From positions 1 through 6,406 of the forward strand of contig QMTN01000024.1 in assembly GCA_003651105.1 (NCBI GenBank): a stretch of 6,406 bases of DNA, given 5' to 3'. A model generated the notes under the pieces. The model saw only the letters and a program-made list of their open reading frames with translations. It did no database searches and was not told the origin of the DNA. The first letter of the stretch is position 1. The number at the start of each line of letters is the position of its first letter. Position numbers and translations under genes: made by a program. Source of the DNA: Thermoplasmata archaeon (GTDB lineage Archaea; Thermoplasmatota; E2; DHVEG-1; B18-G2). Shown here one piece after another: positions 5,983 through 6,406 of this stretch.

Positions 5983-6406
5983 TGGATATGGCGGAGGTAG
6001 AATTGGAAAGGATATATGTTATACCCCTGAGATCTGCGAAGCATGGACCTTCGTCAAAGGCTGCACCTAGGGCGATAAAGCTGATAAGGAAGTTCCTGTC
6101 GAGACACATGAAGGTGGAGGACGAAAAGATATGGATAGATAGTTCGGTGAATGAACTGATCTGGTCGAGAGGAAAGTACAAGGTGCCCAGCAAGATAAGG
6201 GTGAGGGCTGTAAGGTTTGATGATGGCGTAGTCGAGGTCTCCCTTCCAGAGGTGGAATTCAGATCCTTCAGGGAAGAAATCAAGGCTGCAAAAGAGGCGA
6301 AAAAACCGATCCTGAAGAAGGCGGAGGAGAAGCCAGAGGAAGGCGCCGCCGGGGAAGAGGAAGCCAAAGAGAAGAAAGAAAAACCGGAGGAGAAAAAAGA
6401 AGAGAT
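5982..6406 (+). CDS. rpl31e: 50S ribosomal protein eL31 with Lys/Glu-rich C-terminal tail, cut by window edge
   Basis: Large-subunit protein located near the tunnel exit. 141 codons are visible and no stop is reached. The eL31 core covers about residues 7-95: ELERIYVIPLRSAK (7-20), KAAPRAIKLIRKFLSRHMK (26-44), IWIDSSVNELIWSRGKYKVP (50-69) and KIRVRAVRFDDGVVEVSLPE (71-90). Archaeal eL31 normally ends near there (about 80-95 aa). Here the frame continues for at least 45 more residues, built almost only of Lys, Glu, Ala, Pro and Gly. The ATG at 5982 shares its A with the rpl39e TGA; a second ATG at 5988 is a possible alternative start. No close ribosome site is visible (AGGAGGAG ends about 15 nt upstream), which fits reinitiation. 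In many archaea eIF6 and eL20 (LX) genes follow, beyond this window. Confidence 0.96.
   Translation, partial: MDMAEVELERIYVIPLRSAKHGPSSKAAPRAIKLIRKFLSRHMKVEDEKIWIDSSVNELIWSRGKYKVPSKIRVRAVRFDDGVVEVSLPEVEFRSFREEIKAAKEAKKPILKKAEEKPEEGAAGEEEAKEKKEKPEEKKEE

Noticed and set aside
5933..6367. 144-codon minus-strand open frame antisense to rpl31e
   Set aside because: Ser/Ala/Phe-rich product is the mirror of the eL31 sequence and its Lys/Glu-rich tail; no recognisable domain.
1..6406. CRISPR arrays, tRNA or rRNA genes, insertion sequences, toxin-antitoxin or defence genes
   Set aside because: No regular repeats, terminal inverted repeats, transposase or RNA-gene signatures were seen; nearly all bases belong to the eight genes listed.

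Overview
This is an archaeal window, probably from a thermophile. Three ribosomal protein genes of the archaeal/eukaryotic type (eS19, eL39, eL31) and a PDCD5-family gene make the domain assignment secure. Arginine is encoded only by AGA/AGG in the two ribosomal genes I read codon by codon (eL39, eL31), isoleucine is often ATA, and promoters look like archaeal box A/TATA elements. I cannot name the lineage.

Layout, left to right. (1) The 3' part of purM (+, cut by the left edge), last enzyme of AIR synthesis in purine biosynthesis. It runs 15 bp into the end of the next gene, which faces it. (2) A two-gene minus-strand unit, 2815 to 902: a membrane-anchored extracytoplasmic protein with PKD/Ig-like domains, then, 3 bp after its stop, a CaCA-family cation/Ca2+ exchanger. 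(3) An 81-bp AT-rich spacer (2816-2896) holding a probable acs terminator and a probable promoter for the PKD-exchanger unit. (4) acs (-), AMP-forming acetyl-CoA synthetase, full length; its Shine-Dalgarno sequence supports ATG at 4858, not the GTG nine bases upstream. (5) A divergent intergenic region (4859-5016) with a TATA box for acs, an 11-bp palindrome beside it, two TTAAATA boxes for the ribosomal operon, and a hairpin overlapping the eS19 Shine-Dalgarno sequence. (6) A tightly packed plus-strand operon: rps19e, PDCD5-family gene, rpl39e, rpl31e. The last two junctions are TGATG stop/start overlaps. rpl31e runs off the right edge in a long Lys/Glu-rich tail.

The genes are mostly housekeeping: purine synthesis, acetate activation, cation homeostasis, translation. 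I found no mobile element, CRISPR array, tRNA, rRNA or defence system. The least explained parts are the PKD protein coupled to a CaCA exchanger, the possible RNA switch before rps19e, and the eL31 tail. I see no strong case for a wholly new system.
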